A stretch of DNA of 64,000 nt from Ambrosia x helenae (GCA_030844895.1 CM061226.1:114748574-114812573), one strand, 5' to 3'. Positions 34,701-44,569 are shown, counted from the first letter of the stretch. Notes: generated by a model not told the origin, from the sequence alone. Program-made: numbers and translations.

Positions 34701-36807
34701 GTAGCTCTGATACCATGATAGTTTGCAAAACTCGATGATCATAATATTATCAGAAGACCCCTATATATAGGGCGTGTACAATGAAACCCCAACACAAATA
34801 AGGAAACACTAATTAATACAAATCTATACAATAAATGGTGGCTATCAATCAGCTCCATAATTCTCTCTAAATAATAATTGTCTAAGAAAAAAGTGTAATA
34901 TAACAAACTGCTAACCTTGCACCAAAGTGTCTCCACTGAAACCCGTATACTGGTCCCAGGTCACCTTCTTCTCTATCCACCAACCCGATGCTGTAGCATA
35001 AATGTAATATGAAAACAAAAAGCTATAAAAAAACAAAAATAAAAAAATCATCTTATTAGTAAAAGGAGAGGACTTGCCTGTCCAGGTAGGTTCTGGATGC
35101 ATTACCATCCCATATATGAATGCCCTTATCTTGTAAAACCTGATGACCATATATGTGAAGAACTAAGATAAATTATCATATGACTGCATACAACTTATGC
35201 CCATACATGAGATGACAGATGATGAATTTCATGTGCACACATCAGATCTCGGCTGAAGAATTGTACAACTTGGTATGAAGACAGGACAGGCCAGCATGTT
35301 TATTGATACTTTATTCAGAGATAATTTGCAAATGTGCAGAGATATAGTTTGCTTTGTTCAAACAAGAATTGTGTACATAAGACAATACGCAGAAAACAAC
35401 CGATATGGAGACCTAGGCATATCTGTGTCCAAATGAGTAACAAATGCTAAATAGATCTTCAATCCTAGATGCATGAGGTTTAGAGTACCATGTTTCTTTT
35501 TAATTAATGTAGCTATGAGAGCTTTTACCTTCTATCAGACAAAAAAAAATTTACCTTGGCACTTGTTGACCCACTGATGAACCACAAAAGTTCTTCTACA
35601 ACTCCACGCCAAAACACTTTCTGTGAGAACAAATAATATAATAAAAGTGAGTCAATACAGCAGAACAGAGTTCAATATTTTCTGTTTCTTATGTCAAGCC
35701 ATTGAGACTGCCATCCAAAATATTTTAATTAACACATTGAAATACGATTTAAAGAAATGCACATGCCTTTGTTGTAAGGAGAGGAAAAGACTTTCTCAGA
35801 TTGAACCGCATCTATTCACAATAAGGAAAACCGTTAGTATGTATAAGTTGGTTGAATTATATGCAGAAAACAAACATGAAAGTACCTGACAGCCAAATTG
35901 TGACAAGGTACCAGTCCCAGTACGGTCACCCTTTAAAGCACCATTCGAAATGATGTCTTTCACCAGCCTCAAGTAAAGATACTCCTCATGCTTCTCAAAT
36001 ATCATTTTGGGCAGGAAAGAGAACATCCTAGCATCAAACTTAACCGCGTCTGATTTACTATCGGACAACAAGCCATTATTCTTATTGATCGTTTCAACTG
36101 CAGAACTCCTCACACGAACATATGTAGTGAAACAATGTCGAATTTCATTCTCCATGACTGGGAATGATGAGTACCACGGCTGGAATTGTGATACATCAAT
36201 AGCAGGGATAAAAGTGTCACAATCAATGTCTGTTTCGATTTCGGTAATATGGATAGCATCACATCCAGAGCTGTTAAGGGACTCCCTACAATAAAGCTTG
36301 CAGTTAAGTACAGACGCCACGCAATACCAATAAACCTCAATATAAGCATACTAAGTATACGAAAATTGTTTGTACAAACCTTAAGATCTCACCACCACCT
36401 ATAACAAACACCCTCTCGATATATTGACAGTATGGAGATGACGCCAACACTTCCAATGCAGAAACCATGCTCCCACATGTTAAAACATCATCAGTGGTTA
36501 CAATGTCAGAACTCGCTGAGCGAGTTAGAACAACATTAAGGCGACCAGGGAGCGGTCTATGTTTTAGAGGTATGCTTTCCCATGTTTTTCTTCCCATGAT
36601 AACAGCATTCTTCTTTGTTGAGTCTGATGTGGCCATGGTGACATCTTTGAAAAACTTGAGGTCAGACAGCAACCTCCATGGCAATTTTCCGTCTTTACCG
36701 ATACCCATAGTACGTGTGGCAGCTACCACAACTTGATAAGTCCTCTGAGGATGAGATGGTATGCTGAGAGTGTCGTTACATGTGCCCGCAAGAGTTTCAC
36801 CAGCCAT
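28756..36807 (-). CDS. DHFR-TS: Bifunctional dihydrofolate reductase-thymidylate synthase, 10 coding exons
   Basis: Makes dTMP and recycles folate. Coding exons: 36807-36380, 36285-35886, 35811-35767, 35620-35555, 35139-35078, 34990-34916, 30037-29872, 29799-29676, 29487-29381, 28866-28756. They total 1584 nt, all phases agree, giving 527 aa, usual for the plant fusion. N-terminal DHFR shows MGIGKDGKLPW, MGRKTWESIP, VFVIGGGEIL. C-terminal TS starts near FLPKMIFEKHEEYLYL, with FGCQMRFNLRKSFPLL, the catalytic Cys in LPPCHMFAQF, RSADMGLGVPFNIASYALL and C-terminal KIEMKMAV. The ATG at 36807 was chosen because the reading frame further up has only TTG before the likely splice acceptor at 36847-36848. 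Introns after exons 3 and 5 read GC-AG (donors GCATGT, GCAAGT). Coding intron 6 (4.9 kb) holds a copia element in the same orientation. All motifs are intact, so the gene is probably functional. Confidence 0.96.
28993..29316. repeat. hAT-like MITE in the last intron of DHFR-TS
   Basis: Left end tagagctcgcaacatgggtc; reverse-complemented right end tagaggtggccttttgaccc. The interior carries gggtca / tgaccc words in both orientations. The target duplication is not clear. Confidence 0.45.
30092..30263 (-). repeat. Copia 3' LTR (172 bp)
   Basis: Downstream LTR in coding orientation, preceded by the purine tract near 30264-30272. It is very short for copia and contains a palindromic cctatatatagg that may act as a TATA box. 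Confidence 0.93.
30258..33311 (-). pseudogene. Copia pol (integrase, RT, RNase H), disrupted
   Basis: Domains in order: end of protease (LLVGNGQCIPIKG); integrase with the HHCC zinc site (HDRLGHP ... FCHSCQ), first Asp in HCDLWTSP, second in QCDLGGEF, Glu in QNGRSERM; RT (ERYKARLVVNG, DTFSPVVKPATIRTVLS, YGLKQASRAWY, YVDDIV); RNase H (SDADWGG, then AVAEATWIRNLL). Lesions: an in-frame TAA at 33312-33314 separates gag-protease from pol; about 80-90 nt around 31440 are missing, which shifts the frame and removes the RT motif carrying the first catalytic Asp; a TGA near 30698 and a one-base loss near 30650 break RNase H. It cannot encode a working polymerase. Confidence 0.9.
33312..34484 (-). pseudogene. 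Copia gag plus start of protease, ending at an early stop
   Basis: 390 codons. Residues about 30-220 form the UBN2-type retrotransposon gag domain (WVKLLKFHAIAYKVLNHIDG, then ETWLKLEKQFLSN, VEDYCQQLKELANQLADV). A Gly/Arg-rich stretch (PSRGRGRGRNQSRG) follows in place of a clear CCHC knuckle. The last part enters the protease: the expected Asp-Thr/Ser-Gly active site reads FMDTEAEKH here, with Gly changed to Glu. The ORF ends at TAA, followed in the same frame by protease-integrase sequence, so copia's usual single ORF is cut by a nonsense change. Confidence 0.85.
34716..34887 (-). repeat. Copia 5' LTR (172 bp)
   Basis: Upstream LTR in coding orientation, directly followed by the tRNA-Met primer site (34704-34715). 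One mismatch to the other LTR implies a recent insertion, though one change in 172 bp gives only a loose date. Confidence 0.93.
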
Positions 36808-37282
36808 AAGTAGATTATGGGTCTTACTTAACAACAGCGACAATATCTACAAGGAATTGGGAAAATTAATAGCAATTATTAGTTTTTAGAACAAAAAATA
36901 CTTAAACAGAACAGTTAAGAAGAATCTCCATATTGTGCCTTGCACAATTAAAAAAAATATATACTTTCGAGAAAATGATCTTAATCTAATGGAAAATGAA
37001 TCCATCAGCTGATCAGCATATATATTCTTAATTCTTAAAGATCTTAATCTAATGGAAAATGAACTCTAATAATGAAACAAATAGTGTATGAAACATATAT
37101 CAGCAAACAGTTTCCACATATGAATCCATCAACCCATACATCCAATAAAATATGCAATGTGAGAATTGATAGATTAAGTTACAAATATCCAAAATCACTA
37201 CAACCGTAATTAATTTGCGACGATGAAGGTGAATAAATATACGGCTTCCAGCGTTAAAGGTGCCCAGATAGCCCCATTATTG

Positions 37283-37440
37283 TGCGCAAGGGCGCAGCTC
37301 CCCCCAAATTTTCGCTCAAAAGTTCCGATTATATAGTATTCGTATAGAAATATTTTGGTATATACAGTTTCAACCCCCCGAAACTAGTGATTTCCGACCC
37401 CCCCCCCCGAAGTTTCAGGTCAAGCTTCGCCACTGATTGT
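37283..37440. repeat. Repeat fragment with C-runs (gtggcgaagcttgac family)
   Basis: On the minus strand it begins agtggcgaagcttgacctga and carries two G-runs (ggggggggggg near 37400 and 37375) and a ggggggagctgcgccc word. The word gggcgaagctt recurs at 46150. A dispersed repeat whose class I cannot set. Confidence 0.4.
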
Positions 37441-37509
37441 GCGTGTTACACTCAAGTCCCAATCGATAATTAAACAAACATAAAATTACGGCTAACTCCC
37501 ACAATAAAC

Positions 37510-37529
37510 ATGGTATATATATATATATA

Positions 37530-37574
<45 letters not shown>
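37510..37574. repeat. (TA)n microsatellite
   Basis: Pure ta repeats broken once by tattaatata. It lies within the inferred DHFR-TS 5'UTR intron. Confidence 0.9.
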
Positions 37575-37968
37575 CTAACCTAACGCGCTAGACTATAGCT
37601 TGGATTGTTCACATAATTCTCCTAAAGTCATCCAAACCTAACTCGTATAGGATGCTAGATAATTATAATAAATTAACTAGGACATGATAATTATTAATTA
37701 CACCTCATAATTAAATCACAAACACATTAATTATTCAAATAATTATCCGCTCCTAAACCACTGCACGTTCGGATCAGTTTTATTATTCGGACTCCCAGCA
37801 TAAACAACTTATGATTGGTAAATATCATCAAAACCAGATTACACACAAAAATAGAGAACAATTAGCAAAGCAATTACATAATCAAAATACATGTGATCAC
37901 AAAGATAGATTAGGCACTCTGCCAATGACATAAAAATAAATATGTATATAATTAACCGTCTTCCAATT

Positions 37969-40900
37969 TTTTTTTTATTTTTTTTTATTTATTTATTTTT
38001 TTTTAAATTAACTAACGGAATCTCATTGACAAAGAAAAAGGTAAATTACATAAGGATGGTAGGTAGGCGGGCAACAAGCTGCGCCGCCACCCCTTTTTGA
38101 ATAGAAAATCCCAATCTGCTAAAAACAAAACCCCGCCCTTGGGGGGTGGAAAAGTTGTTGTGCACTACTCGTTGAACCCGAGCCAAAAACCGCACCGCCT
38201 CCGGTGCCAAGGAACCGAACGTGTCGAAGGCCAAGGGAATGAAAACATGTTGATTATCCTCACACGCTTTAGCATGTTTTTCCACCTTCTTGGATTCAGC
38301 TCTCATGACCGCTTGGCCGGCCACGAACCCACTATCTCGAAGCCCAACAAGGGGGACACCCCGGTAAGATCAACACACGCATGTTTCCCACCTTCCCAAC
38401 CAAAAACTAAGACGTCTGCTGGGCGCAAGGTGGACCTCCCTTCCGCGGGGTCTGTGAGAAAATTAACAGACGCCTCTTTTCTTGCGGAGATCCCCGCTCT
38501 TCTAAGGATGTCTGCCAAAGCATCCCGGACAAAATCGTGCCGATATTTAAACCCTGGCAATTCCTTACAATGTAACGCATGTTCCCCATACTTATCAAGG
38601 CATGCTTTGCGGCAGACCGGGCAATTTTCATCATCGGGGTAAATGGGTATCATCAGCCGGTATTTAAGGACTGCTCTGTACTCTACTGCCGACATCCGTT
38701 GCCCCAAGCCTTCGATAGGTAACACAGTAAGGAAGTCCTGGGCGTGAGGCTTTTGCAGGCATTCTAAGACGGCCTTCTGACGGACGGACAGACGGAAATC
38801 CCCCTCCAAACTTTGTGCGATTCGGTTATAAAGAGCATTCGCCAGAGTTTTCTGTGGCTTTTTGGGGGCGGTGTCCTTATTAAAGAAACCGCCAATATCA
38901 AAGTCGGGAAGGGATCTCTGTAAAAGGTCAATAGCGCCAGAATAATCCGTGTCAACGTGAGCAACCCCACTGTTACGTAATATGTGGTCTTGCAGCCCCC
39001 AGGACTGGGATCTGGAGGCCACAAAAGCATAGGCAGCCACGTCCCGGGCCGAGGAAAGGCCTAACCCACCAAGTCGAAACGGTAAAGTCGCAACCCGCCA
39101 CTGGAGGTCCCCAAAAAAAGCCCCCCCACAGACAACAATGTCTTCTATGGCCTCCCGAAGGCCTTTGTCGAAACAGGAAACAGCGTTTTCCACAAAGGGA
39201 GGCTGACAGGTACGCAGACCGAAGAGCAACTTGGCCACACCCATACAAGATCTAAGCAATAGAAGCTCACTTTGGGGATCCCGCAGTCTAGGGAGGAGCC
39301 CCATGAGGTCGACAGCCCGCGCCGCCCTTTTAGCCGATAGATCACTTATGAAATCGGCGTCGCGGCTGACTGCCCCACCAAGCAGTTTGACCCCTCGCTC
39401 CGGTCTGCCAATGTCACTAGGAAACAGACCTGGCCGGAGCTTCCCCCCATCACACGACGGCCAGAAAACCTCAGTTTTTCTAATATTGAGATGGAGCCCT
39501 AGAGATGGCCCCTCCAGGCTAATGATGTCAAGTGCTTTAGCCACCTGAACAGAATCCCCGATAATCGTCCCGTCATCTAAGTACCAAGCATGAAAGGGAA
39601 GGTTGCAGTTATCCTGTACCTTTAGCACGAGGGGGTGTAAAGCTAGAGCAAAGAGCAAGGGCCCTAACGGGTCCCCTTGCTGAACCCCAGCGTAGGCCCC
39701 AATACGCTCATTCCCCCATACAACCTAGCTGGCTGAGCATATAGGAACTGAACCCACGGGAAAATGGAAGGGCAGTGACAGTGAACTTCCCGTAACAGAG
39801 CAGTGCGATCAATGGCGTTGAAAGCGTTAGAAAAATCAACCGTAAGCATAGCAAGCGAGCCATCATCATGGAACGAATCGAGAAACCTGTTAGCACTATG
39901 AAGCACAGCCTCAGCCCCATTTGGAATTCCAACTCCAAACTGAAAGTCCCCTAAATATTTAACAACTTCTTTCTCCACTTTCTTCATGGCCACCTTAGAA
40001 ACCAGTCTCCTCCATATGGCCCCTACGGCAATAGGGCGGATCCCATTGTCAGGCTTAAGCAACGGAGTGAGGGGAGCCGAAGCAATATATTCTGCGAGCA
40101 CCTTGGGGCACAACCCCACCAGCCACAGATTAACTAATTCAGAGATGGCAGCTAGTAACCCAGATGCCGTAGCTGTCCCTTCACCACCAAGGGCGTCCAT
40201 CAAGTGTTGAGCCCGAAGGCCATCGCGCCCACAGGATGTCCCTTTCGGGAACGATTTCACACACCGATAAACACACTCATCTTCCACAGTTAAGGTCGGT
40301 TGGGTCAGGGGTAAGGAGGGGAGATTGGGGGTCGGCACAATGGGGTGTTTGTCAATAAGAGCTTGCATGGTAGATTCCCCCGGGGGGGCAATCCCATTGG
40401 AACACAACACTTTAACCGCTGCCGTGAAGTGACCATCACTAACCTTCCTAAGGCACTGCCTGACGTTGGGGTTGACCACATCGGATCCCTCCGCTAACGT
40501 TGCCCTCGCCGGGAGGACCCTCCCCCCTGCATCTGAAAAAAAGCAACGCAACCAGATCTGCACAACCGGACCCATCTTTCCACATAGATAAAGCCTGTCG
40601 AATGCTGTCACATTGCAAAGACTTACGGTTCCCAGACCTTCTCTCCTGCCTAGAAGACGGAGTAACAACCCTAAGGGTACAGCGAGGGAAAAGCAAAAGC
40701 TTGACCCAGTTTTCAACAGAACCCGGAGAGGCCACAACCTTACGAATGGCACTTGTTAAAGAATGCGCAAAAGCCATACGACAACTAGGAGGGATGCTTT
40801 TAACAGTCCTAACCGGGAGAGAGAAAACCCGATCCAGGAGGGCGGCGTCACACACCACACTATCAGTTGCTCTTTGTTCAGGCTCCATTCCAGGGTCCCT

Positions 40901-41440
40901 GCATCGGAATCCCCACAATGTAATCCCCAATTGATCCAAAACCCCCAGAGAATGTGAAAACACCATCAGGATGGTGGCACCCTCTACTAAGGGCGTGTGT
41001 CCTCATACATCTCCCGCATAACCAACACCCAAAAGTTCGCAAGGTTTCCCCAACCCTGGAAAACAAATCAAAGTCTGTGCAAAGCACTTCCTTATAGAAA
41101 TCCCTACGCTCGTCATCCTTGAAATGGAATTGCTGAAGGTGTGAGATTAGCCTGTTGTAACCGTCAGAACCAGGCTTACCATCTTTACAACCATGGAACT
41201 CCTTAAAGGGGCACAACCACACCCCGTTGGAGCTGGCAACAACATCTCCATCAGTGCCTTTCAAGGCAGTACGCTTCCCCTTCGTCGGACCCATAGAAAG
41301 TCGAAAAATATCCCCGAAGAAAACAAAAACAAAAACAAAGAACCCCCGTCTCAAGATGAGTAGGAGACCGCAAACAAGCCCACCGAAAAACCAAAGGAGA
41401 GGGAAGCAACTTGCAATTGCTCCCCCTCTCTGGCACCACT
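37969..41440 (-). mobile_element. Non-LTR retrotransposon with R2-like RLE C-terminus (decayed)
   Basis: A single-ORF element read on the minus strand, with an A-rich tail (aaaaaaaaataaataaat type, 37969-38016). The coding part (41354-38046) is described separately. It sits between the inferred DHFR-TS leader exon and the first coding exon. The 5' border is not fixed; it lies between the first codon and the (TAA)n microsatellite at 41460. No target duplication was identified. Confidence 0.75.
38046..41354 (-). pseudogene. Reverse transcriptase / restriction-like endonuclease polyprotein, frameshifted
   Basis: Order N to C: a C2H2-type finger (CPFKEFHGC ... HLQQFH, near 41190-41100); a second Cys cluster (CWLCGRCMRTH); RT with SFPKGTSCGRDGLRAQHLMD, GIRPIAVGAIWRRLVSK, motif A LTVDFSNAFNAIDR, motif B QQGDPLGPLLFALALHP and motif C AWYLDDGTIIG; then a CCHC knuckle (CPVCRKACLDKYGEHALHC); then a PD-(D/E)XK-like segment RPADVLVFGWEGGKHACVDL with a later KKVEKH. 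Finger-RT-CCHC-RLE is the R2-type layout; plant LINEs are mostly APE-type L1 or RTE. Single-base frameshifts lie near 40900, 40545, 39715 and 38355, so it is dead, although motif B is recovered only across a frameshift. I recall similar proteins in other plants, usually labelled reverse transcriptase; I could not check. Confidence 0.85.
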
Positions 41441-41459
41441 ACAAAACACCTACACCATT

Positions 41460-41640
41460 ATAATAATTATAATTATTATTATTATCATTAATATTATTAT
41501 TAATATTTACCAAATTATAAATATTATTATTATTATTATAATTATTATTATTAGTAATATAAAATTAGTGATAAGGGGCTTTGGAAAGCCTGGCCGTACA
41601 GTTACAACTCCGAGTAGTAAATATTATAATTATTATTATA
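41460..41640. repeat. (TAA/ATT)n microsatellite cluster
   Basis: Interrupted runs of attatt / taataa between 41460 and 41562 and again near 41625-41645. They border the non-LTR element and the inferred leader exon. Confidence 0.85.
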
Positions 41641-42062
41641 ATAAATAGAATCAAGTAGAAGAGATTTGATGTGAAGGATTTTACCGAAATTAGTGATGGA
41701 TCAGGAGAGGTTTGGATAATATTCGATTGATTGAAGGAGAAGACAGCAGGAATTGAGAGTAAGATGCTGAGATCAGATCGTTGCAGATGTATTTGTAGTT
41801 TTAGTAATTTAGGGTTTCTGTGATTGATTTGGGGAAGAAGGGTTTATTTTAAAAAAAAGGGACACGTTTGGTTTTGCTGCCGACTCGCGTGTGTGTTTGG
41901 TTTGAAGTGTACTCGTGTTCTAGAAAAGAAATAACTTATATTATTATTATATTATTATTATGTTGTTGTGTAAATAGAAAAGAAATAACTTACAACTTAA
42001 TTTCTGAATACAGATCTGTGGAGTGTGGATGACGACAGTCAACAGAGGAGTAGGGCAGTGTT

Positions 42063-42097
42063 TTTGGCGGGAAAATATGTGGAAAATTGGCGGGAGA
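42063..42097 (-). promoter_or_regulatory. Paired E2F-type sites upstream of DHFR-TS
   Basis: TTTGGCGGGAAA at 42063-42074 (minus strand TTTCCCGCCAAA) is a perfect E2F consensus. A second, ATTGGCGGGAGA, lies at 42086-42097, 11 bp away. They are about 210-250 bp upstream of the inferred leader exon. E2F control of S-phase nucleotide genes, including DHFR, is well established in animals and common in plants, so these sites fit the gene. Binding is inferred. Confidence 0.65.
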
Positions 42098-43006
42098 AAC
42101 ATATAATATTTCTGATAATGAATTGTTAGGTCTACTTCAGGAGGGTAGGTAGTAGTCTGTAGTCAATTCATAACAACACGGGTCGTTTATTTCGATCCGG
42201 AATTCTTACGCCACACAAGCAATGTTTTCGGAATTGGTTCGGATATCGAATGGACCCTCCATCGGGTCATTGGTCTACGGGTCTAATGAACCGGCAAAAC
42301 ATTTAAAAAAAATCCAAACAAATTATAAAATTCTCGGTCCGGCCCCTCTTTTACCCACTCTGACCACCGGTTCGCCGATTCGGCCACGGGTCACTGCATG
42401 TCCGGTTTAACCCTTGATCTGAACCGGTCTGGTCCGAATCTGAAAACATCGTAGACAAATGACTTTTAAATCGTATCAATTAAATTTTATCGCTTTAAGA
42501 ATTAAAAAAAAAAAGTTATTTCCAAAAAAAACATGAGTGAGTAGTTGCTAAGAGTGAAAATAAAGAAGATTAAGTGTCCAGGACAATGGACGTCACTCTT
42601 GTAGCGTTGATCGAGTTTAGGGTTCGGTTTACATATATTGCATACCTTGGGAAGACACTAGAGTATGCTGATGACAAAAATAATACGGATAGAAAATAGG
42701 TTGTATATAGAGTTGGGCTGGTCTTGAGGATTTGAATGCCTCGGCTTAACCCAAAAAAAGTTCTTAAGCCCCTAACATATTATAAAGTAGCTTTTTGGAC
42801 GATGATTAACGAATTAACGTTATAGCAATACACATAACAAAAATATTGTATAAGACTTACACACCTTAAAAGACTAATTGCTAAATAATGATTTGTAAAA
42901 CTCTCTTAGCATTCTTGATAGCAAATTGTTTGAGCACCAGATGGTTGTCTAGGAGACATAATGTCTAAAAATCAAAACTCAAAACCATTAACATTTCCAA
43001 TTCTAA
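42098..43006. other. Intergenic, no gene seen
   Basis: 42180-42440 is GC-richer with ggtccgg / accggttc words in both orientations, the style of a hAT subterminal repeat; no ends were found. The rest is AT-rich without a coding signal. The ORF at 42222-42410 has no recognisable domain. Confidence 0.45.
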
Positions 43007-43337
43007 GGGTATGTTTAGCAATAAAAAACCTTGTTTGGTTAAATGAGCTTGAAGTTTTTATGTTAGGAGAAAAACTCTATATCGAAATGCTACTAATACC
43101 AGCGTTTAAGAAAAAACTCCTACTAGCTATAAGTTTTTAATGAGAAAATGAAACAAATACCCATTTTACCAAAATAAATATTTAAAAAACATGTATACAA
43201 GCTTTTAGTTATGTCCATTTTTTGTCATTTTATACATTTTATTAAAAAACCTCAACTACTCTGCCAAACACCAAAATATATTTAAAAAACTATAACTACC
43301 AGCCACCAGCCACCAGCTAATTTTGCCAAACATACCC
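43007..43337. repeat. Tourist/Harbinger-like MITE, about 330 bp
   Basis: Ends gggtatgtttagcaa and, reverse-complemented, gggtatgtttggcaa. The flanks are TAA on the left (43004-43006) and TGA on the right, compatible with a decayed 3-bp duplication. The interior is AT-rich with no gene. Confidence 0.55.
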
Positions 43338-44505
43338 TGATTAATGATTTAAACATAATTAGTGATTTGTCTATACATGATTAATGATTTACCTGAACAC
43401 TTTGTGTTTTTTTTCCTGTATGAACAAAACCCCACAAAAAAATTTATCTGTTTTTTATATAGCACTATGGTACTCGTTGGAAATATAATAAAACGCTCGT
43501 TAATTTGGTGTAATTTTTTTCTTTAAAAAATCTTGTATATTAAAGATATTAACGTTTAAAAATTATGGGAGGAAACATGAGGGTGAAAAGGGGGCTGCTA
43601 AACGTACCCACCTTTCTAATACTTTTACTAAACGTACCCCTCCCTTTAAGTTTCACTTTAATACAACTCAAACCTTTTTGTTTGTTTTATATCATTTTTT
43701 ATCCTTTATTATGTTGTGTTGATGAGACCCTGAGATTTCATTTTTATTTTGTATATATATTGTCATTAATTAGGCCGAAATCAGTTTATTCGTGTTATCT
43801 TTACCGTTCAAATAAAATAAGTTTCTAAATCATCTCAGCTTTTTTTTTTACTATATTTTTTTTAAATTGATTGAGGTTAGATGTAGCCTCATTTTTTTAT
43901 TGATTAAAGGTTAGATCTCCTTTGTTGCCCCCATCGATCTGCATTGTAAATTATTATTTTTTTATTTTTTTAACAAGTGGTAGTTGAATGTAAATTTTTT
44001 TTTTGTAAAATAGGTGGTAGTGCATATAAGTATCAGACTTATATGCAATAAACTTACGTTGTGATCCGTAAACAATGTGAGACGATCGTACGAGTATCAA
44101 TGTAAAGCATCCTCTTTAGCTCATAATAAATCAACAGCACCATGTTGATGATCAAGTGATTGATCACCAACAGAAACGCTAGAACGCTAAAATCATTGAC
44201 ATCGTAATAAATTGAATCAACATAGAAAAACCAAAAAGACAAAGTAAATGATTCCGGATCGAGTTTGTATTGTTTGTTCGTGTTTAAAAATAATTCTTTT
44301 TCAGAGGGTGGATATGACAAGTTTTGATACTAATTTTTTAGGGAGGGGGTATGACAAGTAAGACATGGGGGTACGTTTAGTCTACCCCGGGTGAAAAATC
44401 CAATTTTGTTTTTAAATTATTTTTTTTCCTAAAATATCTTAATGCCACATGGGATGACACATGGCACACTTAAGGAATAGAATACCCAAGACCGAGTCTA
44501 GTTGT
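43338..44505 (-). mobile_element. Helitron-family fragment split by a MULE
   Basis: 43340-43589 and 44389-44500, read on the minus strand, match the body of the Helitron at 8660-8970 (gtgccatgtgtcatcccatg, ggatttttcacccg, acacaaagtgttcagg). Neither terminus matches, so this is an end-less fragment. A MULE occupies 43590-44388. Confidence 0.65.
43590..44388. mobile_element. Non-autonomous MULE, 799 bp
   Basis: A perfect 9-bp duplication GGGTGAAAA at 43581-43589 and 44389-44397. Inverted ends are short and imperfect: gggggctgctaaacgtaccc, and gggg-tagactaaacgtaccc from the right. Removing the element and one duplication restores the Helitron sequence seen at 8.7 kb. The ORFs inside (43565-43828, 44054-44320) have no domain. 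Confidence 0.82.
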
Positions 44506-44569
44506 AATAATTTTTATTTAAGTCATTTGCGGGGGGGGGGGGGATAGTATTAAACCAGTTCATCTATAA

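Larger units (their letters stand above)
30092..34887 (-). mobile_element. Ty1/copia retrotransposon, 4796 bp, in DHFR-TS intron
   Basis: Two 172-bp LTRs (30092-30263 and 34716-34887) differ at one base (aaataagtaaac versus aaataaggaaac). The flanks are AAAAA on both sides (30087-30091, 34888-34892). Next to the 3' end of the upstream LTR is tggtatcagagc (minus strand, 34704-34715), the classic initiator-tRNA-Met primer site. A purine-rich gcgggggag tract precedes the other LTR. Read in the coding direction the LTR starts TC and ends CA, one of the known non-canonical end pairs. The insertion is in the host gene's sense direction, so its LTR signals could affect splicing or polyadenylation. 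Coding parts are broken; see the gag and pol entries. Confidence 0.95.
36808..41850 (-). other. Inferred DHFR-TS 5'UTR: leader exon, large intron, 39-nt tail
   Basis: Minus-strand sequence from about 41850 to 41685 looks like a plant leader: aaaccctaaattac, then pyrimidine-rich tcttactctcaattcctg, ending in a good donor (ttcg|gtaaaatcc). A matching acceptor (ccttgtag) ends at 36847, leaving 39 nt of 5'UTR before the ATG. The implied 4.84-kb intron contains the non-LTR element, AT microsatellites and poly-A/T tracts. This is inference from splice-site quality and context; no transcript was seen. Confidence 0.5.

Noticed and set aside
36805..36843. Longer DHFR-TS N-terminus starting at 36843
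   Set aside because: That codon is TTG; the first ATG in frame is at 36807 and gives a usual N-terminal length.
38303..40966. Several separate plant genes of unknown function
   Set aside because: The frames overlap end to end and read as one RT-RLE polyprotein broken by single-base shifts.
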